Shown here: one piece after another, positions 40,801-47,696 of the stretch
How the letters are laid out: every line of letters starts with the position of its first letter
Position numbering within the stretch: the stretch's first letter is position 1
Assembly (NCBI GenBank): GCA_003194525.1
Contig: NBIV01000001.1
Coordinates: 930,001 to 994,000, forward strand
DNA from: Gracilariopsis chorda
Lineage: Eukaryota; Rhodophyta; Florideophyceae; Gracilariales; Gracilariaceae
DNA: 64,000 nucleotides
Direction of reading: 5' to 3'
Notes under the pieces: model-generated
Databases searched by the model: none
Told to the model about the DNA's origin: nothing
What the model saw: the letters and a program-made list of their open reading frames with translations, nothing else
Position numbers and translations under genes: made by a program

Positions 40801-41249
40801 AGTTGCTGAACTCTCTCAAGGAAGTATGTAACGTCGTGAGAAGCCTTGGATGAGGACGGGCGCATCTGCTTTGTTTCAGTGACCTTAGTAGCATTCTTGT
40901 GTGAGTATCGACATCGGCTGCCAAATTTGCATGTGCCAGAGTTCATGAACGAGAAGCACAAGGGCGGGGCTTTTGATTCAGAAGGCTTGGCGCTCTTTTT
41001 GCTAATGTTGTGAGAGTATCTACATCGGGCGCCAAACTTACATGTGCCGGTCTTCTGAAACGACCAACATAAGTCTTCCTGATCACGGGGCTTCTTACTT
41101 GGGGTTTGTTTGGTATTCTGTGCCTTTCCGTCTTGCTCAGAAGTACGCTCGTTTCGCGGTTTCGTCGATCGCTTTTGCTGACTTGAGGTAGCTTTTACTG
41201 GTTTGTTTCGCACTGGTTGAGAACCAGACGAAGATGTATCGCGGTCCAT
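31806..41249 (-). CDS. Giant ZNFX1-like SF1 helicase with CCCH, NF-X1 and RING/IBR-like zinc domains
   Basis: This single uninterrupted 3147-residue frame encodes an UPF1-like superfamily 1 RNA helicase related to ZNFX1. Two CCCH fingers lie at residues 61-80 and 98-117. The helicase has motif I GPPGTGKS at 686-693, motif II VVEEACE near 1563, motif III IGDHRQLP near 1588, DRYQGDEND near 1777 and VVCASRAR near 1810. A Cys/His-rich insert (about 910-1200) and an acidic, Ser-rich linker (about 1290-1500, with three PHTDSA repeats at 37307-37360) separate motifs I and II by almost 900 residues. Residues about 1860-2640 hold many NF-X1-type CGH...C-x3-CH units. The C-terminus has a RING/IBR-like array: CGICLDD near 2892, then CPKCDVAFIDFDGCC and FCAWC near 3040-3070. 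ZNFX1 proteins act in small-RNA inheritance and antiviral sensing in animals. A ubiquitin-ligase activity here is inference. Confidence 0.9.
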   Translation of the reverse strand: MDRDTSSSGSQPVRNKPVKATSSQQKRSTKPRNERTSEQDGKAQNTKQTPSKKPRDQEDLCWSFQKTGTCKFGARCRYSHNISKKSAKPSESKAPPLCFSFMNSGTCKFGSRCRYSHKNATKVTETKQMRPSSSKASHDVTYFLERVQQLAKTHTATVRLNNAEDRTLWFQSWAALSTGAEVTSGLALFRMLMRLPASTACMPPTTDILRAAVNLGNHLKTEKHDGRLLNTFEAIADVVESRLLCRSTDAFTHSKADYVELVNSIRSSVHSGLMGAIGNQRNAQRASKILCRSLALLDRYVENLERLFPVKDTDAEEEEQLPWAGWQNATVGWLQRGKWINTQQLQQRYDSVEQYTDTLCQLVTKLTFFWGAGALFPKCRVQRNESNPCNQPLYVSASPHSKLVCCGKLSKGRSCTSKALWRCSRGGHDALCGRCFRAVQSKLVGEPGSRASTDIYDAVVERETTRKEGVVYIASHLESRKPPSIGPNWRTTYRLSCSALVGVVRLGASYEPLAARKRIEWAEVVPVHPQSGFKDDFKERAEGRIALRLLTRSDLSTFPGEVDAIPTGMRIAIIDLQVFVPEVVSVLSVLSDPSLVDHLKHIPFWPRLIGQDCSDDTVHRSNQEDEAVHEPETGISIPELIERLPSHRKRELRHKLVTLAATSSLTGTQLTAYSEALANGLHCTQGPPGTGKSYLGVTLVRALDLIRTAAMSSGYALGPIVVLSYKNHALDEILSDLVNSQEWTGSIIRCGKTEDFRLKECMEQSSREEIRARGVLNKRVACLRGVRRILKDMRTLRSAFEDKTGIAFESWVSSRKAEGPEMATLRLLQALALFCNIKQVGGQPTSAQAYALLQQALQSRDFLTQADQTWLILKALGLNQGMEHWISGDQNRAIFLTSMFLRGLKPPPRCAAAATTGCVQISARHGAYCELLHKCQYVIPCEYSRLDGCSFCQNHRCICVDCVRPRLTNGDVCKGHACIYCVKNESYPVLQRVGDACEQHTCGEDFCPDAFLDLSLPFCRIHCCEICKHYARRNPEAVKSVRRIEGSRFCVDHNCSVQGCLEYRLQDNRPQAYCRNHGCIACPEVRKLVDAAAPRSFLCVEHRCSNVDLNGELCHECKESGSLFCNTHTCRFCRAAGLPLDKAVVDDEPRNVCSLHPLCSSVSPDGSTCNERVCSFSSNFCDQHFNQLNQHNITLGREGIRMQCEGLTTKGRRCRTKEISFQPVFYCLAHIGQMHEAVSEDKEPKDDMKGMEHLFWESTEWMRTGEKKDSQKTEEVASTTKLDEEDPITCEVEVSMAPHTDSAPHTDSAPHTDSGSEGISGSKVKSSTGLDVVLNIEDCRTVDVPQNVSVVDDTLQKDSRKMSLNQRTQGLAKGGEDERNDSNSDFGESLHGDCSFEQSESSDDFNAGDERLAFGIDQDELDAMSSSSGSNEDEIADQMQHLRDIFDGGSASASDSDESYIELGVLRTEENGDNIFDASIDWSWDHSKWERWLHVSNFLGMMCATICKYAAIADAHVECARRELSETAAYSFKRARVIGATVVGAARRLNALRASEPFAMVVEEACEVLEPTLISVLAVRSLCKLELIGDHRQLPAFVQPCWFPMETTDPSIKVSLFERLVKNDSSVCSILDIQRRMRPTICDLTRVEYHDLIAIEDHDCTISQRIGDRLADAPPAFSRERTLWAGEGSNVPGLRSPIFFWDLQTQEGRAAVGLSRCNLEEAAACVSLCQWLVYCGVPPNCISVITPYKGQRLTILKKLRAVHGKVNRIMNINVSTVDRYQGDENDIVVLSLVSTRPGNRFVALRNRFVVCASRARIGFYIVGSSKAVSTNTKGSPGPSHWRRCLKELEACGGGDKKCDHDGLNEHSPRIGSKLPISCPRHPNVARDISDIGDFPSTKDKFKAFCTNGCPFKLSWCGHICQQLCHSSEDTPHTSKCSVLVERPCVSHADIPLHCHQVKHSDKSAATSLTNALEEFRCEVKVRYFRPECSHPVELSCYDHEQTLSGNLRLPECKEIVDDYVHPSCGHIRQTPVCHVRRAWEKTPPLCRQMVDHVRPCGCKMRMQCHQSVEEHSLVPPPLCQAAVLKPRPRCSHPLSSRCFESAVLRSLWIEQDGAGLAETSTVVYGTDYGPSETDLGMRIPERLDKNFPSCLVKTEYRRSCGHTTMIPCATAFLQAKCAKDESSCTEEIELRSSLCGHRIKVPCHFRQMIEDFSSSVLFDSFDDETGYVERIGYERTFKDAPELQPKLKKVSRACNGTFSVLRICGHRTGRIPCKQLYSMLNSKVFPLCETIVNLKRPCGHVYKIECHKQGDPAPKCDEPNEDMYVYPSCKYGHSVRPRTCDELKQLRGLEYSECKAILTCVRARCSHTVEVPCHLEPNVTRELAGRRLHAKGDPLVVEASGGYSESAPGVTTCNERVSYRRLCGHEESNIPCNLAFKWAASPDTTPLCRTEIQVRSPLCQHIVKIACNLRKTIDSLHPWNELPPQRITIDADGEAPITSPVVVQDGRLPVWSSELDLLECGQTTRLRRSCGHEEDVKCGAIFTALESGCDQSVTITCNDCGRNASVPCNRLGDESPPFVCENVVEKKCTFCDINIVKVECFKEVIVCGRQVSAQLPCGHGISWTCGEEKAKTKLETESCLSCIRERYKEALNRARTMLNECSEKYDSKEPGRVFDGDVLKANLISRATSVLREGSVKSASYVELSDDASLLRAYIDVLQRQLDMVSKAIKDGCEEVTVPEKVLDVTDADNCYDIICSSTKMHEETVAQNFSVVGTSHGSGVVGHPFCTKELIARWQEREEDGLLTVYVGAALRSKALCGVPPFRLSAEEIRQEGLNREAKASMMKRVRLLKLHYECQGYDHVYRSETDDNSERVYWKPGAVIPLMKIEVELHRACGICLDDTVAAKGWCCAKEHFVCRECFIHLVEAAKAPGSLKRSVDAEGYVRCPEDKCDSRYEPLLLLQQKHDANEDELKAMFQSLQELRMQRYADQEMHRALDAQKKQLKAEFDRIQNIADRTQRRAEQLRLHVIERILTLRCPKCDVAFIDFDGCCALPCANRECFVNFCAWCVEHHSRGDVHTHVIKCNPYGREAYTTWKRFAEYHAVRKKNLIVKRLQKEERDVQKRALECLGTELEHLGIEVTLEELRR

Positions 41250-41651
41250 CGAAGTACCTAACTGCTGTTCAAAATGCTTGTTTCGGGAAGAATAAGTGTG
41301 ATACCCTAGGGCGATCCGAACTTGCAGTTGCGGACTAAACGCTTCTTCAACTCGTGTGCCGGCCAGTACATTCTTATGCTTCCAGCACAGAGGACACCCA
41401 AGGGGGGTTCACCGCTAACAAATATTTTTTTATCGATCTGTTACAGATCACCTGAAACACCGGTGCAAAGGGTCGCCGCCAAGTATACGTTAGAGTACTG
41501 TCCACTTCCGTTTACCTCCGTACTACGGTTGAACCCTGTCGATGGACGTGAAATAGGTCGTGGAAAGATCAAAGATGAGCTTCATCAACGTTGATACGTG
41601 TCAGTGCTGCATAGGCAGTACCCAAGGGGTGAACTTCAGGCCATCCGTGCG

Positions 41652-41666
41652 CTGTGTGCTACACAG
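41652..41666. repeat. Small hairpin next to the large palindrome
   Basis: Arms CTGTGT and ACACAG with a GCT loop, immediately upstream of the 43-bp palindrome and sharing its TACACA-like core. Confidence 0.7.
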
Positions 41667-41667
41667 T

Positions 41668-41710
41668 GTTGCGCCAGCGCGCTACACACTGTGTAGCGCG
41701 CTGGCGCAAC
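41668..41710. repeat. 43-bp palindrome upstream of nitrate reductase
   Basis: Two perfect 21-base arms, 41668-41688 and 41690-41710, flank a single central C at 41689. The left arm begins GTTGCGCCAGCGCGC and ends TACACA. It would form a very stable cruciform or RNA hairpin. It sits about 330 bases before the nitrate reductase ATG and about 240 before its TATA box. Confidence 0.95.
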
Positions 41711-41739
41711 AGCAGCAGCTAGCGCAACAGCAGCAGCTA
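41704..41739 (+). repeat. 18-bp tandem repeat, two perfect copies
   Basis: The unit GCGCAACAGCAGCAGCTA occurs at 41704-41721 and 41722-41739. The first copy begins inside the right arm of the palindrome, so the two structures share the GCGCAAC string. Confidence 0.95.
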
Positions 41740-41946
41740 GCGCGCCGCTTTTTGCACCTCCATGGCACTGCCTCGCGCACCTGCTCGTCCCACTTACGAA
41801 CGCAGTCACGCACGCAGGGCTCTTCGCGCCTGCTGCCCTGTCATCCACACAGTACGCCACATGCCTTGCACCGGCAACGCCACCGCACAAGCCGTCTTGT
41901 TCCGCCGCCCTCTCCAACTCATCTTTCCCCCCCCCCCGCTGTAGAC

Positions 41947-41954
41947 TATATAAA
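41947..41954 (+). promoter_or_regulatory. TATA box of nitrate reductase
   Basis: TATATAAA lies 92 bases before the nitrate reductase ATG, following a C run. A transcription start near 41980 would give a leader of about 60 bases. Confidence 0.6.
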
Positions 41955-42038
41955 CCTCCCACCTTTCCAGCCTCACCGCCCCTCCGTTAGTGGGTTCACC
42001 CCCGTCTTCGTTACCACGTCGCCCATATTGCAGCAGCT

Positions 42039-44729
42039 ATGACTTTCTCTACGCTCGCGTCGTGGGATCCGAACAAAAAGCCGGCCCAGTCCTCCCTAAA
42101 GAACACGCCGGAGGCCACACCGGAGTCATCTTTGCGCGGCGGACAGGCCTACAAAAGTAAGAACATTCTGTGGACCAACCATGTGGAACAGAGTCTCAAA
42201 ATGGCCCATTCGCAGGTCGACGCCTTACCAAAAGACCATCAGTGCACCGAAATCGACCCGCGTGACAAGAACAGTCCAGATGAGTGGATCCCGCGTCATC
42301 CAGATCTTGTTCGTCTCACAGGCAAACACCCCTTCAACTGTGAGCCACCAATCTCCCAGCTTCTAGACCAGGGCTTCTTCACCCCAATTTCACTCCACTA
42401 TGTTCGCAATCACGGCAAGGCGCCCAACCTCGACTGGAATACGCATAGAATTACCATTTCCGGCTTGGTTAAAAATCCTATTACCATTACAATGGATGAA
42501 TTGGTTGCTCTGCCTAGCGTTACCTTGCCGGTCACCCTGGTTTGTGCTGGAAATCGAAGGAAGGAGGAAAACATGATCAAACAGACTATTGGCTTTAGCT
42601 GGGGCTGTGCTGCTCATGCGTGTAATCTGTGGACAGGTGTCCGATTAAGCGATCTCCTTGAACTCGCCCAGATTGACAAGTCCAAGGCAGCGCATGTCTG
42701 CTTTGCCGGCGTAGAGAAGGAGGGCTTGCCGAATGGCACTTACGGAACCTCGATCGATATTGCAACCGCCCTTGATCCCTATGGAGAGGTACTCATTGCC
42801 TATGAACAGAACCACACCCGCTTGCATCCGGACCACGGTTTCCCCGTTCGCGTCGTCATTCCGGGATGGATTGGAGGGCGTATGGTCAAGTGGCTTGACT
42901 CCATTGTTGTCACAGACAAGCCTTCGGAGAACTATTACCACTTCTTTGACAACCGCATTATGCCACCCCATGTAGACGCTGAACTTGCCAAGTCAGAGGG
43001 ATGGTGGTACAAACCGGAATATCTTTTCAATCAACTTAATATCAATTCTGCAATCGTTTATCCCGCTAATGGGGAGCGTCTTCAGCTTACAGGCGCCGGT
43101 GTGTATACTATTCGTGGCTATGCGTATTCTGGTGGCGGACGTAAGGTCACTCGTGTTGAGGTTTCTATCGATGGCGGAATAACCTGGGAGTTGTGCAAAC
43201 TCGATTATCCAGAAGAGCGTTTCAGCCATGCTCCCAAGTTTGGAAAGTATTATTGCTGGATGTTCTGGGAGTACACTATTGATAACTTTAAGCTCTTCAG
43301 TATTGCTGCTGGCTCTGGTGAGATTCGCTGTCGCGCTTGGGATGAAGCTAACAATACTCAACCAAAGGATATCACTTGGAACTTGATGGGTATGGGTAAT
43401 AACTGTCATTTCACCGTCAAGGTCATTCCCAAACAGATTTCTGGAGACTTTGCACTTGAGTTTTTGCATCCTACTGTACCTGGACCTGCTAGTGGGGGAT
43501 GGATGCCTCCTCCATCTAAACCGGTTGCAAATGGTGTAGCGAAGGGTCCGGCACCGCCGAAGTCGGGAAGCGCGCCTTCTTTATCTACTATGGTTAAGTC
43601 GTATTCCATGAGGGAGGTTGAGAAACACAACTCGGAAGACTCGGCTTGGATTGTCGTCGATGGGAAGGTGTACGATGCTACCCCGTACCTGGATGATCAT
43701 CCAGGTGGAAAGGCTTCCATTTTGATGAACGCCGGCCAGGACTCGACGGAAGAGTTTATGGCTATTCATTCGGACGCTGCAAAGACGTTGCTCGAGAACT
43801 ATTATATTGGCGAACTCAACGATGAACACGATGGTGGTCAAACTACCTCATTGCATCTGTCGAAGTCTTCTGTGCAACTCATGAAGGACGACCTTCCGAA
43901 TCAAGATCTTACCGCCTTAGATATGGCCGCTAACAGTGAAAGTCCCGTGGCTCTCAACCCGAAGAAATGGTTGGAGTTTGAGCTTATTGAGAAGATTGAG
44001 CTCACGCATGACACTCGCTTATTCAAGTTCAAGTTGCCTACCCCTGAACATCGCCTCGGTCTACCTGTTGGGTACCACATGTTCATCAAGTCTATTATCG
44101 ATAACAATCTTGTCATGCGTGCGTATACGCCAGTCTCTTCTGATGACGACCTTGGCACGTTCACTCTTTGCATCAAGGTGTACTTTGCTGGTGTGCATCC
44201 CAAATTCCCTGAGGGAGGAAAGATGTCGCAGTACATGGAGCGTATGGACATTGGAGACATGCTCAAAGTTAAGGGCCCTCTTGGTCACTTTGACTACAAG
44301 GGCAAGGGTCGCTTCATTGTGAAGGGACAGATGAGAACGGCTTCTAAGATTGGCCTCATCTGCGGTGGTACTGGTCTCACGCCGGCCTACCAGGTGATGA
44401 AGGCTGTTTACAAGGACCTGGACGATGACACCGAAATCTTTTTGTTGTACGGCAATCGCACGGAAAAAGACATCTTGATGCGAGAAGATCTTGAGAGAAT
44501 GGCTAAGGAACGGGACAACATTCACGTGTGGTACACGCTTGACAAGCCGAGCGATGACTGGGAGTACAGCGGAGGGTTCATTACGGAACAGATGATCCGG
44601 GATCATATTCCTGCTCCGGGTAACGACTCGTTTGTCGGTATGTGTGGACCGCCACCAATGATTAACTTCGCTTGTATCCCGAATCTTGAGAAGATTGGTT
44701 TTGACGAAAACGACTACATGCAGTTCTAG
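42039..44729 (+). CDS. NR: Assimilatory nitrate reductase
   Basis: This 896-residue single-exon enzyme reduces nitrate to nitrite in the cytosol with NAD(P)H. The domains are in the usual order. The molybdopterin domain has its ligand Cys169 in TLVCAGNRRKEE. The dimerisation domain lies at about 330-480. A hinge with PPPSKP and Pro/Ala/Gly-rich sequence leads to a cytochrome b5 domain with haem histidines H554 (DDHPGG) and H577 (AIHSD), spaced 23 apart as expected. An FAD domain has RAYTPVSS and GGKMSQYME. An NAD(P)H domain has ICGGTGLTPAYQV and the catalytic Cys869 in MCGPPPMI, ending in Phe. All key residues are present, so it should be functional. A single-exon structure is unusual for plants but fits an intron-poor red alga. 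Nitrogen-source control through the upstream palindrome is conjecture. Confidence 0.97.
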   Translation: MTFSTLASWDPNKKPAQSSLKNTPEATPESSLRGGQAYKSKNILWTNHVEQSLKMAHSQVDALPKDHQCTEIDPRDKNSPDEWIPRHPDLVRLTGKHPFNCEPPISQLLDQGFFTPISLHYVRNHGKAPNLDWNTHRITISGLVKNPITITMDELVALPSVTLPVTLVCAGNRRKEENMIKQTIGFSWGCAAHACNLWTGVRLSDLLELAQIDKSKAAHVCFAGVEKEGLPNGTYGTSIDIATALDPYGEVLIAYEQNHTRLHPDHGFPVRVVIPGWIGGRMVKWLDSIVVTDKPSENYYHFFDNRIMPPHVDAELAKSEGWWYKPEYLFNQLNINSAIVYPANGERLQLTGAGVYTIRGYAYSGGGRKVTRVEVSIDGGITWELCKLDYPEERFSHAPKFGKYYCWMFWEYTIDNFKLFSIAAGSGEIRCRAWDEANNTQPKDITWNLMGMGNNCHFTVKVIPKQISGDFALEFLHPTVPGPASGGWMPPPSKPVANGVAKGPAPPKSGSAPSLSTMVKSYSMREVEKHNSEDSAWIVVDGKVYDATPYLDDHPGGKASILMNAGQDSTEEFMAIHSDAAKTLLENYYIGELNDEHDGGQTTSLHLSKSSVQLMKDDLPNQDLTALDMAANSESPVALNPKKWLEFELIEKIELTHDTRLFKFKLPTPEHRLGLPVGYHMFIKSIIDNNLVMRAYTPVSSDDDLGTFTLCIKVYFAGVHPKFPEGGKMSQYMERMDIGDMLKVKGPLGHFDYKGKGRFIVKGQMRTASKIGLICGGTGLTPAYQVMKAVYKDLDDDTEIFLLYGNRTEKDILMREDLERMAKERDNIHVWYTLDKPSDDWEYSGGFITEQMIRDHIPAPGNDSFVGMCGPPPMINFACIPNLEKIGFDENDYMQF

Positions 44730-45893
44730 GTCAAGGCGTGTGCAGAGTCTTGGTTTCCTGGTTTTTGTCGTTGGTTTACTCACGTTCCCTTCTTGACCTT
44801 CGTTTATGAAGTAATACGCCGATGGACTTTCGCAGGTTTTTCGTTTCGTTTCTTTTTGTGAAGTTTTGAACTTAGTTGGAGATTGTTATCTCATTGTGTT
44901 GTACAGTAAATATTTCTTCTCGAAGTTGGTAACGCTGTTATCTGTGGAGAACAATAGGTTTGTGAGGATTTATGCCCGGGCAAAGTGTGCAAAGCTCTCT
45001 CGACTGATCCAGAGTGCGGATACGGTTGTACGTAATTTGCTGTAATATGACGTAATCTTTCGTGCAGGTGTTTGCTCTTATAACAACACGTGAGGAGTTG
45101 GCCACAGGATCTCTGTCAATTAGTTCTCAAAAGAAGTGCGAATATGATTGCTTTGAGGCCTTCAAACTATGTCATGCCCGCATGACATTGTGAACCCCGG
45201 CACCGTTACCAACGGTACCAAGGATATCACATTATTCTTTGCCATGAGTACGACGGACTGCCGAAATGAAGAACTTTTTGTCTTGCGGATGCTTTTCATG
45301 TAAAGATTTGTGAGAGAGCACAGATTAGTGAGCCGGCTTTCAGGACGACGCGCTTCAGCATATCGATCTCTGCGTTACAGAAAGTATAGTTCATGACCTT
45401 TTCGCAACCACGCGTATCGGATTCGTTCGAAAACACCTGAGCTCTAAAATCAAAGAGCAACAGAAAGCATTATACCAAATGAGTCAAAGAGCATGCGCTG
45501 TTTAATCTTTAGTCAATCTCGGCAATTCTACCGCAGATCCCCTGCGAGGGACCGGCACACGCTGTGAGGAAGTCTAGTCTATTCCTGGCAAAAACGACCA
45601 TCACAGATCAGTCAAAGTGTCACATATTTCAGAATACCGGTGAGCAACCAGCGGAGAGTGGTTTTGAAGATCTCTGTGTGTGAAGGAGGACTTGACTCTG
45701 ATGATTGGGTCGGGGCGAAAAGAAAGCATTTGCTTGTCCTTCCAAGGTTTTGTACGTTCCCAACAACGTGCTATTAGTCTTCTGTATTCGTTTTCCCTTC
45801 TACTTCCCACTTTCACGAGACATGGTATACACTGCGCAATCGCACGACCATTGTGAGGACGAAGAGATACGGAGATATGTTTCAGGCTAGAGT
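44730..45893. other. Convergent intergenic region, no gene recognised
   Basis: The 1.16 kb between the 3' ends of nitrate reductase and the R-SNARE gene holds only short frames. Near 45208-45222 there is a small palindrome ACCGTT-ACC-AACGGT, similar to one at about 26150. Confidence 0.4.
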
Positions 45894-46785
45894 TCATGCC
45901 TCTTGTTGACGCTTTCGGCGTACAATAAAAGATCCGGCCACAACTCCCACAATCAGAAGCAAGAGTAATAAGATGAGAATCTTCATTTTAAGATTCTTCC
46001 ACTGCATTCGTTTCTTGACGTCTTGTGTAGAACGATTGAATGACGAAGCTTCATTCTTCATGTTGTCGCTAATATCAAGCAGTGTTTCAAGATTCTCCGT
46101 ATTCTGCGTGCACATCAAAAAAGATGCATTGAAATGTAAGGCTCAAGCTTCATTTCTCGATACCGCGCCAAAATGGGCATGAACAGAAGAGAATGGTTGT
46201 ACGTACCTTGAGAGCTGCCTCAATATTGTCCCTCATCATACCTTTTACTTGGTCAACTTGTTGTTCGACGTTTGCAATCTTGTCAAATTGTGCGGGGTCC
46301 TGATATTTATCAGCGAATTCGGCAAACAACGGTCTCGCAGTCTTGGAGAGCTCGGATGTTTTCGCATGACTGATTTGGCGGCTGTACGACTTGTCGAACT
46401 GAGCTCGCACATCAGCAAGCAAACGAAACGCAGTTCGCTGAGGATAATCCGCAGCAGTGACCACTACTCAAAATCACAGCACAATGTTGAACGAAGAGGT
46501 GTCAGCAATATATACATTCTGGAAGATGTCTTGTTTCAAAGAATGAAGCAAAGGTGAAGACGTACCCAGATAGATGAAAGCCGGGTCGGCTTCATAGTGA
46601 ATGTGACCAATGTCGTCGGTGATGGTTAGTCTGGTGTTATTCTTCAAATGAGAGCTGACAAGCACCTTGTCTAGTTTTTCGTCAAAAACAGCGCGGGGGA
46701 TTTCTCTCGACTCCAGCAGAGTGAACTCTGCGAAACGACAGCGGTCTGGAATGCGTGCTGCCGCAATGTACTTTATGGTGGTCAT
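45894..46785 (-). CDS. VAMP7: VAMP7-like longin R-SNARE, three exons
   Basis: This 228-residue vesicle SNARE is for fusion with endosomal, vacuolar or plasma membranes. Exons are 46785-46566, 46463-46207 and 46103-45894. The introns are 46565-46464 (GTACGT...TAG, 102 bp) and 46206-46104 (GTACGT...CAG, 103 bp). Splicing restores one frame: an N-terminal longin domain (from TTIKYIAAARIPDR to FAEFADKY), the R-SNARE helix from NVEQQVDQVKGMMRDNI through LLDISDNMKNEASSF, WKNLKMK, and a C-terminal anchor LILLLLLLIVGVVAGSF with a short basic tail. Length and order match VAMP7. The zero-layer Arg is in GMMRDNI. An alternative GAG acceptor three bases upstream of exon 2 would add one Val. Confidence 0.9.
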
Positions 46786-47464
46786 GATTGCTTGCGCAAA
46801 CCGTCAACCAAAGGCGAAGACAAAAAAATTGGCGGCGACAAAAGACAAAAAGCGGCTGCAAGTTTGAGTGAGATGTACAAAAAAGCACGATAATCAACAA
46901 AAGGTTTCTGCTTTTGAAGAGGCGTTGAAGAAGCTGTTGCGTTTCGTAGTTGAGAAGTTAATAGCAACTAATTCAAACGACAAGCATCGTTAACAAGCAC
47001 ACAAGCACAACGACAGATACAAAATGAGCGGTACACAGCAAAAAGACGGGTGGTTGGAAAGCTGAACGCGGAGAAGTAGTTGAAACGAAAGCGTTGCGGC
47101 TGGAATTGGAAAACACAAAAGAAGTGTGAAACGTTGCTGCGGATTTGAAAAGAGCAAAAGCAAAGCCGCCAAGTCGCGTATTTTAATTCGAGCGCGCAGC
47201 TTGTGATGCGCTACTAGTAGTAGCGCTTGCGCGCCCGTGCTAAAAAAGAAAAAAAACGGGTGGGAACGCCGTTTCTGGAATCGTTGATGAAATGATCTTG
47301 AGAGCGAAGGCGGGTATTCGCCTAGTGGGCGTGACCATGCCAGCGTTTGGGGCGCGTTGATTTTCGGAGCGTGTGGCGGTCGGAACGGCGGGCACTATAG
47401 TGCGATTTGAATCAAGAGCGAACGAGAGTTGAAACGTTTTGCGCGTGAAACGTGCGTTTGCGGC
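46786..47464. promoter_or_regulatory. Region between TOM6 and the R-SNARE gene
   Basis: About 0.7 kb, likely containing the R-SNARE promoter (minus strand). A perfect short palindrome, arms GCGCTACTA and TAGTAGCGC around one G, lies at about 47209-47227, followed by an A-rich run. Confidence 0.4.
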
Positions 47465-47696
47465 TTATTTGGAGTAGTGCTTATAGGCGGCGTAACCGAA
47501 ATCCAGAAGCTGCGGAAGAATAGATGCGCATTAGAAGGGTGGGTTGGAGGCGATAAGGCGCATGGGAGGGGGCGTCGTGCATACTTACCCATGGGGTTAC
47601 GCGAATTAGTCCGAAGTAGACGGTGAGCACGGCGGTGTTTGCCTTTAACATGGCCATCATCTCCTTCCTATCTGGCTGACGGAAAGGGCTGTTCAT
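47465..47696 (-). CDS. TOM6: TOM6-like subunit of the mitochondrial outer-membrane translocase, two exons
   Basis: This 50-residue tail-anchored protein is visible only after splicing. Exon 1 is 47696-47589 (36 codons), intron 47588-47510 (GTAAGT...CAG, 79 bp) and exon 2 47509-47465 (14 codons and TAA). The sequence begins MNSPFRQPDRKEMM, continues through a hydrophobic helix (TAVLTVYFGLIRVTPWLL) and ends AAYKHYSK. This follows the plant TOM6 layout of R-x-PD-K near the start, a single membrane helix with an internal Arg, and a Pro-aromatic pair. TOM6 stabilises the TOM40 pore complex. The homology call is from memory of the plant proteins and the match is short, so TOM5 or another tiny TOM subunit is the main alternative. 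Confidence 0.72.

Larger units (their letters stand above)
41250..42038. promoter_or_regulatory. Divergent promoter region, helicase / nitrate reductase
   Basis: The 0.8 kb between the two start codons includes a 43-bp palindrome, an 18-bp tandem repeat, an 11-base C run (about 41928-41938) and a TATA box for nitrate reductase, each listed or described separately. The half nearest the helicase gene shows nothing notable. Confidence 0.6.

Noticed and set aside
45601-45897. 98-codon minus-strand frame next to the R-SNARE gene
   Set aside because: Overlaps the R-SNARE stop region, no motif and no supporting splice signals.
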